Shown: positions 37,962 through 46,093 of the stretch, one piece after another
Numbering within the stretch: position 1 is the stretch's first letter
Layout: every line of letters starts with the position of its first letter
NCBI RefSeq assembly: GCF_016937615.1
Contig: NZ_JAFHKI010000013.1
Coordinates: 1 to 64,000 of the forward strand
DNA length: 64,000 nt
Reading direction: 5' to 3'
From: Pseudomonas lactucae
GTDB lineage: Bacteria; Pseudomonadota; Gammaproteobacteria; Pseudomonadales; Pseudomonadaceae
Translations under genes and position numbers: made by a program
The notes under the pieces: model-generated
What the model saw: the letters and a program-made list of their open reading frames with translations, nothing else
Databases searched by the model: none
What the model was told of the DNA's origin: nothing

Positions 37962-38692
37962 TCGCGCCCCTCGAAAAACTTCACCACGTGGCGAATCCGC
38001 CGTTTGTCCGAATCACTCAGGTGCCGACTGCCACGGTACTGCAAGTAAAAACGCAGGCGCTGGGTAGCCGACAGGTGATACTTGGCCACTTTGTCCAGGC
38101 AGGCCAGGTCCTTGGTGATGCGGTATTTGAGCCAGAAACCACGCCAGAAATCGCCATTGGGACAGTCGATCAAATACAGGGTCGACTGATCATCGACCAG
38201 CAGGTTGCGCCACTTCAAATCGTTATGGGTGAAGCGATGATCGTGCATGGTGCGCGTGTATTCGGCGAGCTGGCGACTGACCGCGTCGACCCATTTGGGA
38301 TCGCGCAGGCGCGCATCGCGGTGCTCGGCCAGCACCGAGAGGTCTTCGGTGCGTGGCAACTCGCGGGTGATCATCGCGCCACGATCATAGGCCAGGCCGT
38401 TGCGCTCCAGGCCCCAGGCCACCACGTCGGCGGTGGGTATACCCCACTTGGCGAAGCGCTTGAGGTTCTGCCATTCGGACTTGACCCGCGGCTTGCCCAG
38501 GTAGCGCCGCAGGCCCTTGCCGGCGCCGACGTAGCGCTTGACGTAGTAATTGACCCCACCGCGCTGCACCCGGATCACCTCCGACAACGGGTCACGGGTC
38601 AGGCGCTCGCCTTGCAGGGCGAACACTGCTTCGAGGCTGCCGAAATCATCCGCCAGGTTGGCGTACGCAGGTTCCAGGATCCAACCCGCCAT
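37958..38692 (-). CDS. wapP: LPS core kinase WapP
   Basis: The 244-residue kinase has a full catalytic loop, RFTHNDLKWRNLLVDD, with HND in place of HRD, and LYLIDCPNGDF for the metal site. It follows waaP with a one-base overlap (TGATG at 38690-38694), which decides the start; the longer frame runs into waaP. P. aeruginosa WapP (PA5008) is implicated in core phosphorylation. A similar role on heptose is likely. Confidence 0.86.
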   Translation of the reverse strand: MAGWILEPAYANLADDFGSLEAVFALQGERLTRDPLSEVIRVQRGGVNYYVKRYVGAGKGLRRYLGKPRVKSEWQNLKRFAKWGIPTADVVAWGLERNGLAYDRGAMITRELPRTEDLSVLAEHRDARLRDPKWVDAVSRQLAEYTRTMHDHRFTHNDLKWRNLLVDDQSTLYLIDCPNGDFWRGFWLKYRITKDLACLDKVAKYHLSATQRLRFYLQYRGSRHLSDSDKRRIRHVVKFFEGRE

Positions 38693-39498
38693 CAGAGCGC
38701 ATCCCCATATCGCTGCTTGCGTGCGTAGAGTTTGTCGGCCTTGGCTTGCAGCCACTGCAACAACGCGCTTTCTTCGGCCAGGATCTGGCGTAGCGGCTGC
38801 TGGAAGTAGCCCTTGAGAAAGCGCAGCTTGTCGCGGCGGGTCAGGCCGATGTCCAGCGCCGAGAAGTACAGCGCGGCCAGGTCCTTGTCGCGCCAGCGAT
38901 GACTGATCTTGTCGCGGGTCTGGGCGCGGTGCAGGTCAATCACCGAAAGTTTGAAGTGGTCGGCGGTCACCGGTGTGTCAGTGTGCAGCAGGAAATGGCA
39001 GATGTAGCAGTCGCGATGGTTGACCCCGCCGCGATGCATCATGCCGGTCATGCGCGCCACTTCGGCGATCAGCGCACGCTTGAGACGCGGCTCGGGCGGC
39101 TGCTTGCGCCAGTCGATGCTGAAATCTTCCAGGCTGACGGTGGGCGCCAACTCCTCGGTGACGATGAACGAATGCTGATCGGCCGGGTTGCTGCCGCGCT
39201 CGCCATAGGCCACCGCGGTCATGGTCGGCACACCCAGTGCCTGCAAGCGCTGGATCGCCAACCATTCCTGGCCGGCGCCCAGTACCGGGAGTTTGGCGGT
39301 GACCAGGTTCTTGACGATCTCGCCCCAGCCGATGCCACGGTGAATCTTCACGAAATAGCCACGGCCATCCACCTCGGTACGCAAGGTGCGACGCGCTTCG
39401 AGTTCACGGTACACCTCGCCTTCCAGCGCCTCGACGGCGGCGAACGCATCGCGCCCGGCCCAGAGGGTCTTGAACGGTTCGGCAAGCATCAACTTCAT
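38692..39498 (-). CDS. waaP: heptose I phosphokinase WaaP
   Basis: WaaP phosphorylates heptose I of the inner core; in P. aeruginosa it is essential for viability and for outer-membrane stability. The 268-residue product shows the kinase catalytic loop VNHRDCYICHFLLH, with the HRD aspartate, and LSVIDLHRAQ. The N-terminus carries the ATP lysine region GYFVKIHRGIGWGE. It overlaps waaG at its 5' end (ATGA) and wapP at its 3' end. Confidence 0.95.
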   Translation of the reverse strand: MKLMLAEPFKTLWAGRDAFAAVEALEGEVYRELEARRTLRTEVDGRGYFVKIHRGIGWGEIVKNLVTAKLPVLGAGQEWLAIQRLQALGVPTMTAVAYGERGSNPADQHSFIVTEELAPTVSLEDFSIDWRKQPPEPRLKRALIAEVARMTGMMHRGGVNHRDCYICHFLLHTDTPVTADHFKLSVIDLHRAQTRDKISHRWRDKDLAALYFSALDIGLTRRDKLRFLKGYFQQPLRQILAEESALLQWLQAKADKLYARKQRYGDAL

Positions 39499-40619
39499 GG
39501 TTTTGGCTCCGCCAGAATCACATCCGCAGCGTGCTGCGGCATGCTGTAGAGGTCGGCCGTCTCGGCGAAGGCCAACCCATTGCGGCTCCAGGCCGCGCGC
39601 TGTGCAGCGTCACTCAACATACGTACCAGGTAGCCGTTGAGCTGCGCTTGTTCAAACGGCTCATCCAGCACCAGGCCGCTGTCGGCCTCATTGATGTAAT
39701 GGGCATAACCACACACCGCCGAAACCAGCACCGGCAGGCCGGCCACCAGGGCTTCGAGCAACACGGTGCCGGTATTTTCGTTGTACGCCGGGTGAATCAA
39801 CAGGTCGGCGCCCAGCAGGAAACGCGGAATGTCACTGCGTCCCTTGAGGAACTGCACGTTATCGCCCAAGCCCAACGTGGCGCTCTGCAATTGGAATACT
39901 TTGGGGTCGTCCTGGCCGATTACAAACAGACGGGTGCGTTTCTTCAGTTCCGCCGGCAAGGCGGCCACAGCCTTGAGGCTGCGGTCGACGCCCTTGGTCT
40001 TGAAGCCCGAGCCGATTTGCACCAGCAGCAGGTCGTCATCGCCGAGGTTGAATTCCTGGCGAAACCCTGCGCGGATCTCGGCCGCGTTCGGCGGTGCGCG
40101 ACGGTCCTGGGCGATACCCGGCGGCAGCAGGTGGAAGCGTTCCAGCGGGGTGTCGTAGTGCTTGATGAACAGCGGCTGCTGCACTTCGGAAATCATCAGG
40201 ACTTCGGTCTTGGCGTCTTTGGCGAACACTGCGCGCTCGTAGTCGGCAAAGTGCTTGTAGCGGCCAAAATAGCGGTACAGCGAATGCCGCAGGTTTTGCG
40301 CCTTGTCTTCAAAGCAGCCATCGGCCGCGTAGTACACGTCCAGGCCGGGCATTTTGTTGAAGCCGATCAGACGATCCACCGGGCGCTTGGCCAGGTCGGC
40401 TTCCATCCATGCACTGAGTTTCTCGTTGCGCCGATGATTGAAGAACGCCTTGACCGGCGCCACCAGCACTTCGAAACCGGGCGGGATATCGCCCTCCCAG
40501 ATCAGCGTGTACACACGAATCTGATGGCCGCGCTGCTGACACTCCAGGGCGATGCGCATGAAGTCACGCTGCAGGCCACCGAAGGGAAAGTATTTGTACA
40601 GAACAAAAGCCAGTTGCAT
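39495..40619 (-). CDS. waaG: WaaG-type core glycosyltransferase
   Basis: WaaG (GT4) adds the first outer-core hexose to heptose II. The 374-residue protein opens with the typical GT4 start LAFVLYKYFPFGGLQRDF. The C-terminal domain has VQIGSGFKTKGVDRSLKA and the E-X7-E motif in YNENTGTVLLEALVAGLPV. It starts at ATG 40617-40619, sharing a base with the waaC stop, and overlaps waaP at its end. In pseudomonads the transferred sugar is galactosamine-like rather than glucose; that is from family knowledge. Confidence 0.94.
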   Translation of the reverse strand: MQLAFVLYKYFPFGGLQRDFMRIALECQQRGHQIRVYTLIWEGDIPPGFEVLVAPVKAFFNHRRNEKLSAWMEADLAKRPVDRLIGFNKMPGLDVYYAADGCFEDKAQNLRHSLYRYFGRYKHFADYERAVFAKDAKTEVLMISEVQQPLFIKHYDTPLERFHLLPPGIAQDRRAPPNAAEIRAGFRQEFNLGDDDLLLVQIGSGFKTKGVDRSLKAVAALPAELKKRTRLFVIGQDDPKVFQLQSATLGLGDNVQFLKGRSDIPRFLLGADLLIHPAYNENTGTVLLEALVAGLPVLVSAVCGYAHYINEADSGLVLDEPFEQAQLNGYLVRMLSDAAQRAAWSRNGLAFAETADLYSMPQHAADVILAEPKP

Positions 40620-41680
40620 CAGTGCAGCTCCTCAGCCAATAACAACGTGCTCAGTCGGCTGGCCACACGCTCAGGGTTCAGACGCGTGAAGCACAGGGGC
40701 GACTCGCGCGTGATATCGAACCGACGCAGGTCGTCGGCCGTCGGTTGATAAGTACAGTGCTTTTGCAGGCACGGCGCGCACGACCAGTCGCTGGCCAAGT
40801 GAATCTGGCCCTTGCCGTAGGCGCCGGTCAGGCCGGGATTGGTGGGGCCGAACAGGGAAATGGTCGGCACATCCAATGCGGCGGCCAAATGGCCAAGGCC
40901 AGTGTCCACCGCCACGCAGGCACGGGCACCGGCCAGTACGCGGGCCACGCCGGCCAGGTTGAGCTTGGGCAACACTTCGGCATTGTCCAGGCCTTGGGCC
41001 AGGCGTTCGGCGCGGGCCTTTTCGGCGGCGTTGCCCCAGGGCAATTTTACGTCCACGCCCAGCCGCCCCATACGCTCGGCCAGCTCGCGCCAGTAGGCTT
41101 CGGGCCAGTGCTTGGTGTCCCAGGTGGTGCCGTGCAATAGCAGCACAAAGGGTTTTTTGGGCGGCAGGCCGAGCAGCTTGTCGGTGCTCAAGCCGTAGTC
41201 GCCCAGGCCTTTGGGCAAGTCATACCCCAGCGCCACGGCGAACAACTGGCGCAGACGCTCCACCGCATGCTGCCCACGGGCCACGGCCAGGCGTCGCGAA
41301 TAGAAACGCGCGGCGAGCGGTTCACGGGCGGAGCTTTTGTCGAAACCCGCCACCGGCGCACGCACGTAGCGAGTCAGCCAGGCGCTTTTGAGCAGGCCCT
41401 GGGCATCGATCACCAGATCGTATTTGGTCGACTGGACTTGCTGCTTGAAGCGTCGCCATTCACCGCTCTTGAGGGTTTGCCAGAGGTTCTTGCGCCAGCG
41501 GCGAATCGCCACCGGGATCACCTTGTCCACCGCCGGATGCCAGGTGGGAATTTCGGCAAAGCCCTCTTCCACCACCCAGTCGAATTGAATGCCGGGGATC
41601 GCCCGCGCCGCGTCGGTGAGTGCCGGCAATGCATGGATCACATCGCCCAGGGATGAGGTCTTGATTACCAGTACCCGCAA
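40619..41680 (-). CDS. waaC: heptosyltransferase I (WaaC), TTG start
   Basis: WaaC transfers the first heptose from ADP-heptose to Kdo2-lipid A. The 353-residue GT9 protein starts MRVLVIKTSSLGDVIHALPALTDA, the family's standard N-terminus, which here is encoded from a TTG at 41678-41680. The C-terminal ADP-heptose motifs are LLLHGTTWDTKHWP and VAVDTGLGHLAAALDVPTISLFGPTNP. The TTG start is one base after the waaF stop, so coupling is likely. Confidence 0.94.
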   Translation of the reverse strand: MRVLVIKTSSLGDVIHALPALTDAARAIPGIQFDWVVEEGFAEIPTWHPAVDKVIPVAIRRWRKNLWQTLKSGEWRRFKQQVQSTKYDLVIDAQGLLKSAWLTRYVRAPVAGFDKSSAREPLAARFYSRRLAVARGQHAVERLRQLFAVALGYDLPKGLGDYGLSTDKLLGLPPKKPFVLLLHGTTWDTKHWPEAYWRELAERMGRLGVDVKLPWGNAAEKARAERLAQGLDNAEVLPKLNLAGVARVLAGARACVAVDTGLGHLAAALDVPTISLFGPTNPGLTGAYGKGQIHLASDWSCAPCLQKHCTYQPTADDLRRFDITRESPLCFTRLNPERVASRLSTLLLAEELH

Positions 41681-41681
41681 C

Positions 41682-42716
41682 TCAGTTAACCTCGACCACA
41701 GTGCCCTGCAACCGCTGCAAAGCCTCGTTCACCGGCTGCGGCAACAGCTGGCGCATGCAATTGTAGTGGCCGAAACGGCAGGTACGGTCAAAGCACGGGC
41801 TGCAATCGAGGCCCAGTCGTACCACTTCGACCTGGTCGGCCAACGGCGGGGTAAAGCCTGGCGAGGTGGAGCCATATACCGCCACCAGCGGGCGATTCAG
41901 CGCCGCCGCCACATGCATCAGGCCGGAATCGTTGGACACCACCGAATCAGCGCAGGAGAGCAAGTCGATCGCCTCGGCCAGCGACGTGTCGCCACTGAGG
42001 TTGACGGCCTCTTCGCGCAGGCCGGGGATCAGGCGCTGGCGGATGTCTTCGCCCACCGGATGATCTTTTTTCGAGCCGAACAACCATACCTGCCAACCTT
42101 CGCGAATCTTCGTCTCGGCGACTTTGGCATAGTGCTCCGCCGGCCAGCGCTTGGACTCGCCGAACTCGGCCCCGGGGCACAACGCCAACACCGGGCGATC
42201 CAGGCTCAGGCCGAACTTGGCCAGCGCCGCATCGCGGGTCAGCGGGTCGATCCGCAAACTCGGGCGCGGGTACGGCTTGGGCAATTCGGCACCCGGCGCG
42301 TAGGCCAGGGCCATGAAGCGCTCGATCATCAGCGGGTAGCGCGCTTTATCGAGCGTGCGCACATCGTTGAGCAGCACGTAGCGGAACTCGCCGCGCCAGC
42401 CGGTGCGCTTGGGGATGCCGGCAAAATACGGCACCAGCGCCGACTTGAGCGAATTGGGCAGCAGGATCGCCTGGTCGTACTGGCCGGCCAGGGATTTGCC
42501 GATGCGACGGCGCGTTGCCAGCTCCAGGGCGCCGTGGCCGAGCGGGAAGCTCAAGGCCTTGCGCACTTGCGGCATGCGTTCAAGGATCGGCCGGCTCCAC
42601 TCAGGGGCGAGCACGTCGATCTGGCAGTCTGGATGGCGCTGGCGCAGGCACTGGAACAGTGTCTGGGCCATCACCATGTCACCGACCCAACTGGGCCCAA
42701 CGATCAGAATATTCAT
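41682..42716 (-). CDS. waaF: heptosyltransferase II (WaaF)
   Basis: WaaF adds the second inner-core heptose. The 344-residue GT9 protein has the N-terminal MNILIVGPSWVGDMVMAQ and the donor motifs LCPGAEFGESKRWPAEHYA and SNDSGLMHVAAALNRPLVAV. It is the first gene of the waaF-waaC-waaG-waaP-wapP run. glnE lies only 54 bases upstream on the same strand, with a stem-loop in between, so the operon promoter is not visible as a long intergenic region. Confidence 0.95.
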   Translation of the reverse strand: MNILIVGPSWVGDMVMAQTLFQCLRQRHPDCQIDVLAPEWSRPILERMPQVRKALSFPLGHGALELATRRRIGKSLAGQYDQAILLPNSLKSALVPYFAGIPKRTGWRGEFRYVLLNDVRTLDKARYPLMIERFMALAYAPGAELPKPYPRPSLRIDPLTRDAALAKFGLSLDRPVLALCPGAEFGESKRWPAEHYAKVAETKIREGWQVWLFGSKKDHPVGEDIRQRLIPGLREEAVNLSGDTSLAEAIDLLSCADSVVSNDSGLMHVAAALNRPLVAVYGSTSPGFTPPLADQVEVVRLGLDCSPCFDRTCRFGHYNCMRQLLPQPVNEALQRLQGTVVEVN

Positions 42717-42734
42717 GTAGTTTCCACAAACGAT

Positions 42735-42758
42735 GCGGGGAGGCTTATGCCTCCCCGC
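42735..42758 (-). terminator. stem-loop between glnE and waaF
   Basis: GCGGGGAGGC (42735-42744) pairs perfectly with 42749-42758 around TTAT. It is a strong GC-rich hairpin without a clear T tract on the minus strand, so it could be a terminator for glnE or an RNA-processing site. Confidence 0.6.
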
Positions 42759-42770
42759 CCTAATAGTGTT

Positions 42771-45710
42771 TCAGCTCAACCCCAGCGCCTGCCAGATTCG
42801 CATCACCTGGCGCCGTTCGTCATCGAACTGATCACCGGGCACCGTACCGGCCTCGTTTTGCAAGGCCTGGCGATGCGCGGCGGAACGGTAGGCCTTATAC
42901 ACCTCGCGCAGCAGATGGGCATCGGCGGCGGGCATCAACCCCACCTGCTCCAAGCCTTCCAGAATGCGGATATTGTCGGTATAGCGCAGCAACGATGGAT
43001 GTTGCGCAGACCACGCCAAAGCGGCGTATTGCACCATAAATTCAATATCGACGATACCTCCGGCGTCCTGCTTGAGGTCGAACACGGTCGTCGCTTCGAA
43101 GGCATTGGCGCCGGTACCGGCCGCCGTGCCCTTGGTACCCAGGTTGTCACGCATCTTGGCGCGCATCTCGCTGACCTCCTGGCGCAACTTCGCCAGGTCG
43201 CGTTCACGCCCCAACACCTTGGCCCGAACCTGCTCGAAGGCCTGGCCCACATCCTGACTGCCGACCAACACCCGCGCACGGATCAGGGCCTGATGCTCCC
43301 AGGTCCAGGCTTCGTTTTCCTGATAGCGCTCAAAGGCGCCAAGGGAACTCACCAGCAAACCAGAGGCACCGGAAGGCCGCAGGCGCATGTCGACTTCGTA
43401 CAACTGGCCCGAGTTGGTCTGAGTGGTCAGCAAATGAATAATGCGCTGGCCCAGGCGGGTGAAGAATTGCGCGCCATCGATCGGCTTGGCCCCATCGGTT
43501 TCGGCATGGGGGTCGCCATCGTGGATAAACACCAGGTCCAGGTCCGAACCATGCCCCAGTTCGATCCCGCCGACTTTCCCATAACCGACAATGACGAACC
43601 CAGGATCGCACAGGGTGCCGTCCAGGCGTTGCGGCGAGCCATGGCGCGCCACGGTCTGGCGCCAGGCCAGGGCCAGCACTTGTTCGAGGATGGCTTCGGC
43701 AAGCCAGGTCAGGTAATCGCTGACCTTCATCAACGGCAGGCTGCCGGCGATTTCCGAGGCTGCCACGCGCAGGCGGTGGGCGAGCTTGAAGTGACGCAAC
43801 GCTTCCATCTGCTGCTCAAGGTCATCCTCGGGGATGCGTGTGAGGCGCTCGCGCAGCTCGGCGGCCAGTTCCGGAGCCAGCGGTGGCTTGAACAGGCGGC
43901 CTTCGTTGAGCAGTTCGTCGAGCAGCAATGGGAAACGCGTGATCTGTTCGGCGATCCAGGGGCTGGCGGCGCAGAGGGTCAACAGGCGACGCAGGGCATC
44001 CGGGTTTTCGGTGAGCAGCACCAGGTAAGCGGAACGACGGGCGACGGCCTCGACCAAGGGCAATACGCGCTCCAGCACCAGGTCCGGATCGGCATGCTCA
44101 ACCGCCTGGGCCAGCAGGCGCGGGATAAACGCGTCCAGTCGCTCGCGCCCCAGGCGCTGCATGGCGCGCAACTGCGGGCTGCCACGCAAACCGGCCAGGG
44201 CCTTGAGGGCCTTGGGCGCGTCGCTGAACCCCCCTTCGGTCAATTGACGACAGGCGGCGTCTTCATCCTGCGATTCTTCCCACAGCGGCAACCACTCGCC
44301 GCCCACGACCAATTCGCTCTCCTCGCCCTCTTCTTCATCGGGGTCGGCAATCACTTGGCGGAAGTGCCAGTCCACCCGACCGCGCCAGTACATCAAGCGC
44401 TCATGGAATGCCGACCAATCGGCAAAGCCCAGCATAAAAGCAATGCGCGCCTGGTCTTGCGGGCCGTCCGGGAGCATCTGCGTCTGTCGGTCGGCAATCG
44501 CCTGGATCGCGTGTTCGGTGTAACGCAGAAATTCATAGCCGTTGCGCAGCTCGGCGATCACCGCGGGTGGCAGATAGCCCTGGCCCTCGAGGGTGCCGAG
44601 CACGTTGAGCAATGGCCGCTGCTGCAGGCTTAGGTCGCGGCCGCCGTGGATCAGCTGGAACGCCTGGGCAATGAACTCCACCTCGCGAATGCCGCCCGCG
44701 CCCAGCTTGATGTTGTCGGCCATGCCTTTGCGCCGCACTTCCTGCTGGATCAACTGCTTCATGGTGCGCAGCGCTTCGATGGCGGAGAAGTCCAGATAGC
44801 GGCGATAGACGAACGGCCGCAGCATGTCCAGCAACTGCGCACCGGCCACCTGATCACCGGCAACCACCCGCGCCTTGATCATGGCGTAGCGCTCCCAGTC
44901 GCGGCCCTGGTCCTGGTAGTACTGCTCCAGCGCATTGAAGCTGAGCACCAGCGCACCGGCCGAACCGTAGGGACGCAGACGCATATCGACGCGGAACACG
45001 AAGCCGTCGACGGTCATCGGATCGAGGGCCTTGATCAGTTTTTGACCAAGGCGGATGAAAAATTCCTGGTTATCCAGCGAACGTTTCACACCCACCGTTT
45101 CACCGCCCTCGGGGTAGGCGAAGATCAGGTCGATATCCGATGACAGGTTCAGCTCCATCGCGCCAAGCTTGCCCATGCCGAGGACGACCATGTGCTGCGG
45201 CTCGCCGCTGCGCCGGCCGGTGGGGGTGCCGAACTGCACGCAGTGGCGCTGGTACAGCCACTGGTAGGCCTGGTCGATGCAGGCGTCGGCCATGTCGGAG
45301 AGGTCACGGCAGGTTTGCACCAGGTCGGCCTGACGCGTCAGGTCGCGCCAGATGATGCGCACCTGCTGGCGAGTACGCTGGCGACGCAACAGGCGGCCCA
45401 GTTCATCTTCTGTTGCAGCCTGTTGCACGGCACCGGCGATTTGCCCGCACAGTTCGCCCGGGGCGAAACCACGGTCCAGCTCACCCCAGGCGACCAGTTC
45501 GAGCAACATCAAAGGGTCACGAACACTCTGTTCAATGACGAAATCACTGGCGGCGCACACGCGGGCGAAGTCGGCCCACCGTTGCGGCGTCCACGCGCAA
45601 AGGCCATGATCGTCGTCCAGCGTGGCCACGGCGTCACGAAATGACTGCTCGGCGCGCTGGGCAATGGGAAGAAGAATGGCAGGCACGTCGGCCAGCGTTG
45701 GAAGGCTCAT
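42771..45710 (-). CDS. glnE: bifunctional glutamine synthetase adenylyltransferase/deadenylyltransferase
   Basis: GlnE adds and removes AMP on glutamine synthetase in response to PII (GlnB/GlnK), controlling nitrogen assimilation. The 979-residue protein carries two nucleotidyltransferase domains: ELNLSSDIDLIFAYPEGG in the N-terminal (deadenylylating) half and IELGHGSDLDLVFIHDG in the C-terminal (adenylylating) half. Each has the metal-binding D-X-D. It is divergent from aceE, with a 383-base regulatory region between them. In P. aeruginosa ilvE separates it from waaF; here it does not. Confidence 0.97.
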   Translation of the reverse strand: MSLPTLADVPAILLPIAQRAEQSFRDAVATLDDDHGLCAWTPQRWADFARVCAASDFVIEQSVRDPLMLLELVAWGELDRGFAPGELCGQIAGAVQQAATEDELGRLLRRQRTRQQVRIIWRDLTRQADLVQTCRDLSDMADACIDQAYQWLYQRHCVQFGTPTGRRSGEPQHMVVLGMGKLGAMELNLSSDIDLIFAYPEGGETVGVKRSLDNQEFFIRLGQKLIKALDPMTVDGFVFRVDMRLRPYGSAGALVLSFNALEQYYQDQGRDWERYAMIKARVVAGDQVAGAQLLDMLRPFVYRRYLDFSAIEALRTMKQLIQQEVRRKGMADNIKLGAGGIREVEFIAQAFQLIHGGRDLSLQQRPLLNVLGTLEGQGYLPPAVIAELRNGYEFLRYTEHAIQAIADRQTQMLPDGPQDQARIAFMLGFADWSAFHERLMYWRGRVDWHFRQVIADPDEEEGEESELVVGGEWLPLWEESQDEDAACRQLTEGGFSDAPKALKALAGLRGSPQLRAMQRLGRERLDAFIPRLLAQAVEHADPDLVLERVLPLVEAVARRSAYLVLLTENPDALRRLLTLCAASPWIAEQITRFPLLLDELLNEGRLFKPPLAPELAAELRERLTRIPEDDLEQQMEALRHFKLAHRLRVAASEIAGSLPLMKVSDYLTWLAEAILEQVLALAWRQTVARHGSPQRLDGTLCDPGFVIVGYGKVGGIELGHGSDLDLVFIHDGDPHAETDGAKPIDGAQFFTRLGQRIIHLLTTQTNSGQLYEVDMRLRPSGASGLLVSSLGAFERYQENEAWTWEHQALIRARVLVGSQDVGQAFEQVRAKVLGRERDLAKLRQEVSEMRAKMRDNLGTKGTAAGTGANAFEATTVFDLKQDAGGIVDIEFMVQYAALAWSAQHPSLLRYTDNIRILEGLEQVGLMPAADAHLLREVYKAYRSAAHRQALQNEAGTVPGDQFDDERRQVMRIWQALGLS

Positions 45711-45891
45711 GGTCTATCCTTGTTCGGCGCGTAGATGGCGTGTAGCTGTGAACGCGGGAACCACGTTCGGTGACGGACTGTCGAACAAAGGTTATAAATA
45801 GCTGAAAATTCATAATTTTTGGCAGGCAACATTAAATCCATACCTTTTCTTGTTCGCAAAAGATCAACAATAACGTTTATGCTCACCAGCC

Positions 45892-45914
45892 AGACCGAGC
45901 AATCCGCTCGGTCT
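45892..45914 (+). other. hairpin upstream of aceE
   Basis: AGACCGAG (45892-45899) pairs with CTCGGTCT (45907-45914) around 7 bases. The sequence after it is not a proper T tract. If an aceE promoter lies before it, this would be in the aceE leader and could be an attenuator or protective hairpin. Confidence 0.4.
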
Positions 45915-45917
45915 TGT

Positions 45918-45930
45918 GTAGTTTTACTAC
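45918..45930. promoter_or_regulatory. GntR/FadR-type operator 1
   Basis: The palindrome GTAGT-TTT-ACTAC fits the FadR-subfamily GntR consensus TNGTNNNACNA. It is repeated 52 bases downstream as GTAGT-AAA-ACTAC. A PdhR-like pyruvate-sensing repressor is the obvious candidate, but the regulator gene is not in the window. Confidence 0.7.
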
Positions 45931-45968
45931 TCGTATATACATTCGAAAGGCTGAAATGGCCGACGATT

Positions 45969-45983
45969 TGTAGTAAAACTACA
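45969..45983. promoter_or_regulatory. GntR/FadR-type operator 2
   Basis: TGTAGTAAAACTACA is a 15-base perfect palindrome (apart from the central base) with the same half-sites as operator 1. Centres of the two sites are 52 bases apart, about five helical turns, which would allow looping or cooperative binding. It lies 110 bases before the aceE start codon. Confidence 0.7.
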
Positions 45984-46093
45984 GGACGCCGAAGCAAACT
46001 TCGGCCATCCAAGAATTTATGTCGTCTGCCCACAAGGCCAGTCGCAAACTTCAGGCAACCGATTCTGGTAGCCTTTCCGCCCTGGAGCAAGCC

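Larger units (their letters stand above)
45711..46093 (+). promoter_or_regulatory. aceE control region
   Basis: The 383 bases between glnE and aceE hold a hairpin and two GntR-type operators (entered separately). From 45800 to 45900 the DNA is AT-rich and is the best place for promoters, but I cannot assign a clear -35/-10 pair. I see no further gene. The AUG-containing frame that begins at 46019 would only extend aceE at its N-terminus and lacks a ribosome binding site. Confidence 0.6.

Noticed and set aside
41589-44633. A 1014-codon open frame on the plus strand opposite glnE and waaF
   Set aside because: Same reason: it crosses two well-supported genes on the other strand and has no family resemblance.
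46019-46093. Upstream extension of aceE to the ATG at 46019
   Set aside because: The extra 25 residues have no ribosome binding site or homology; the ATG at 46094 has both.
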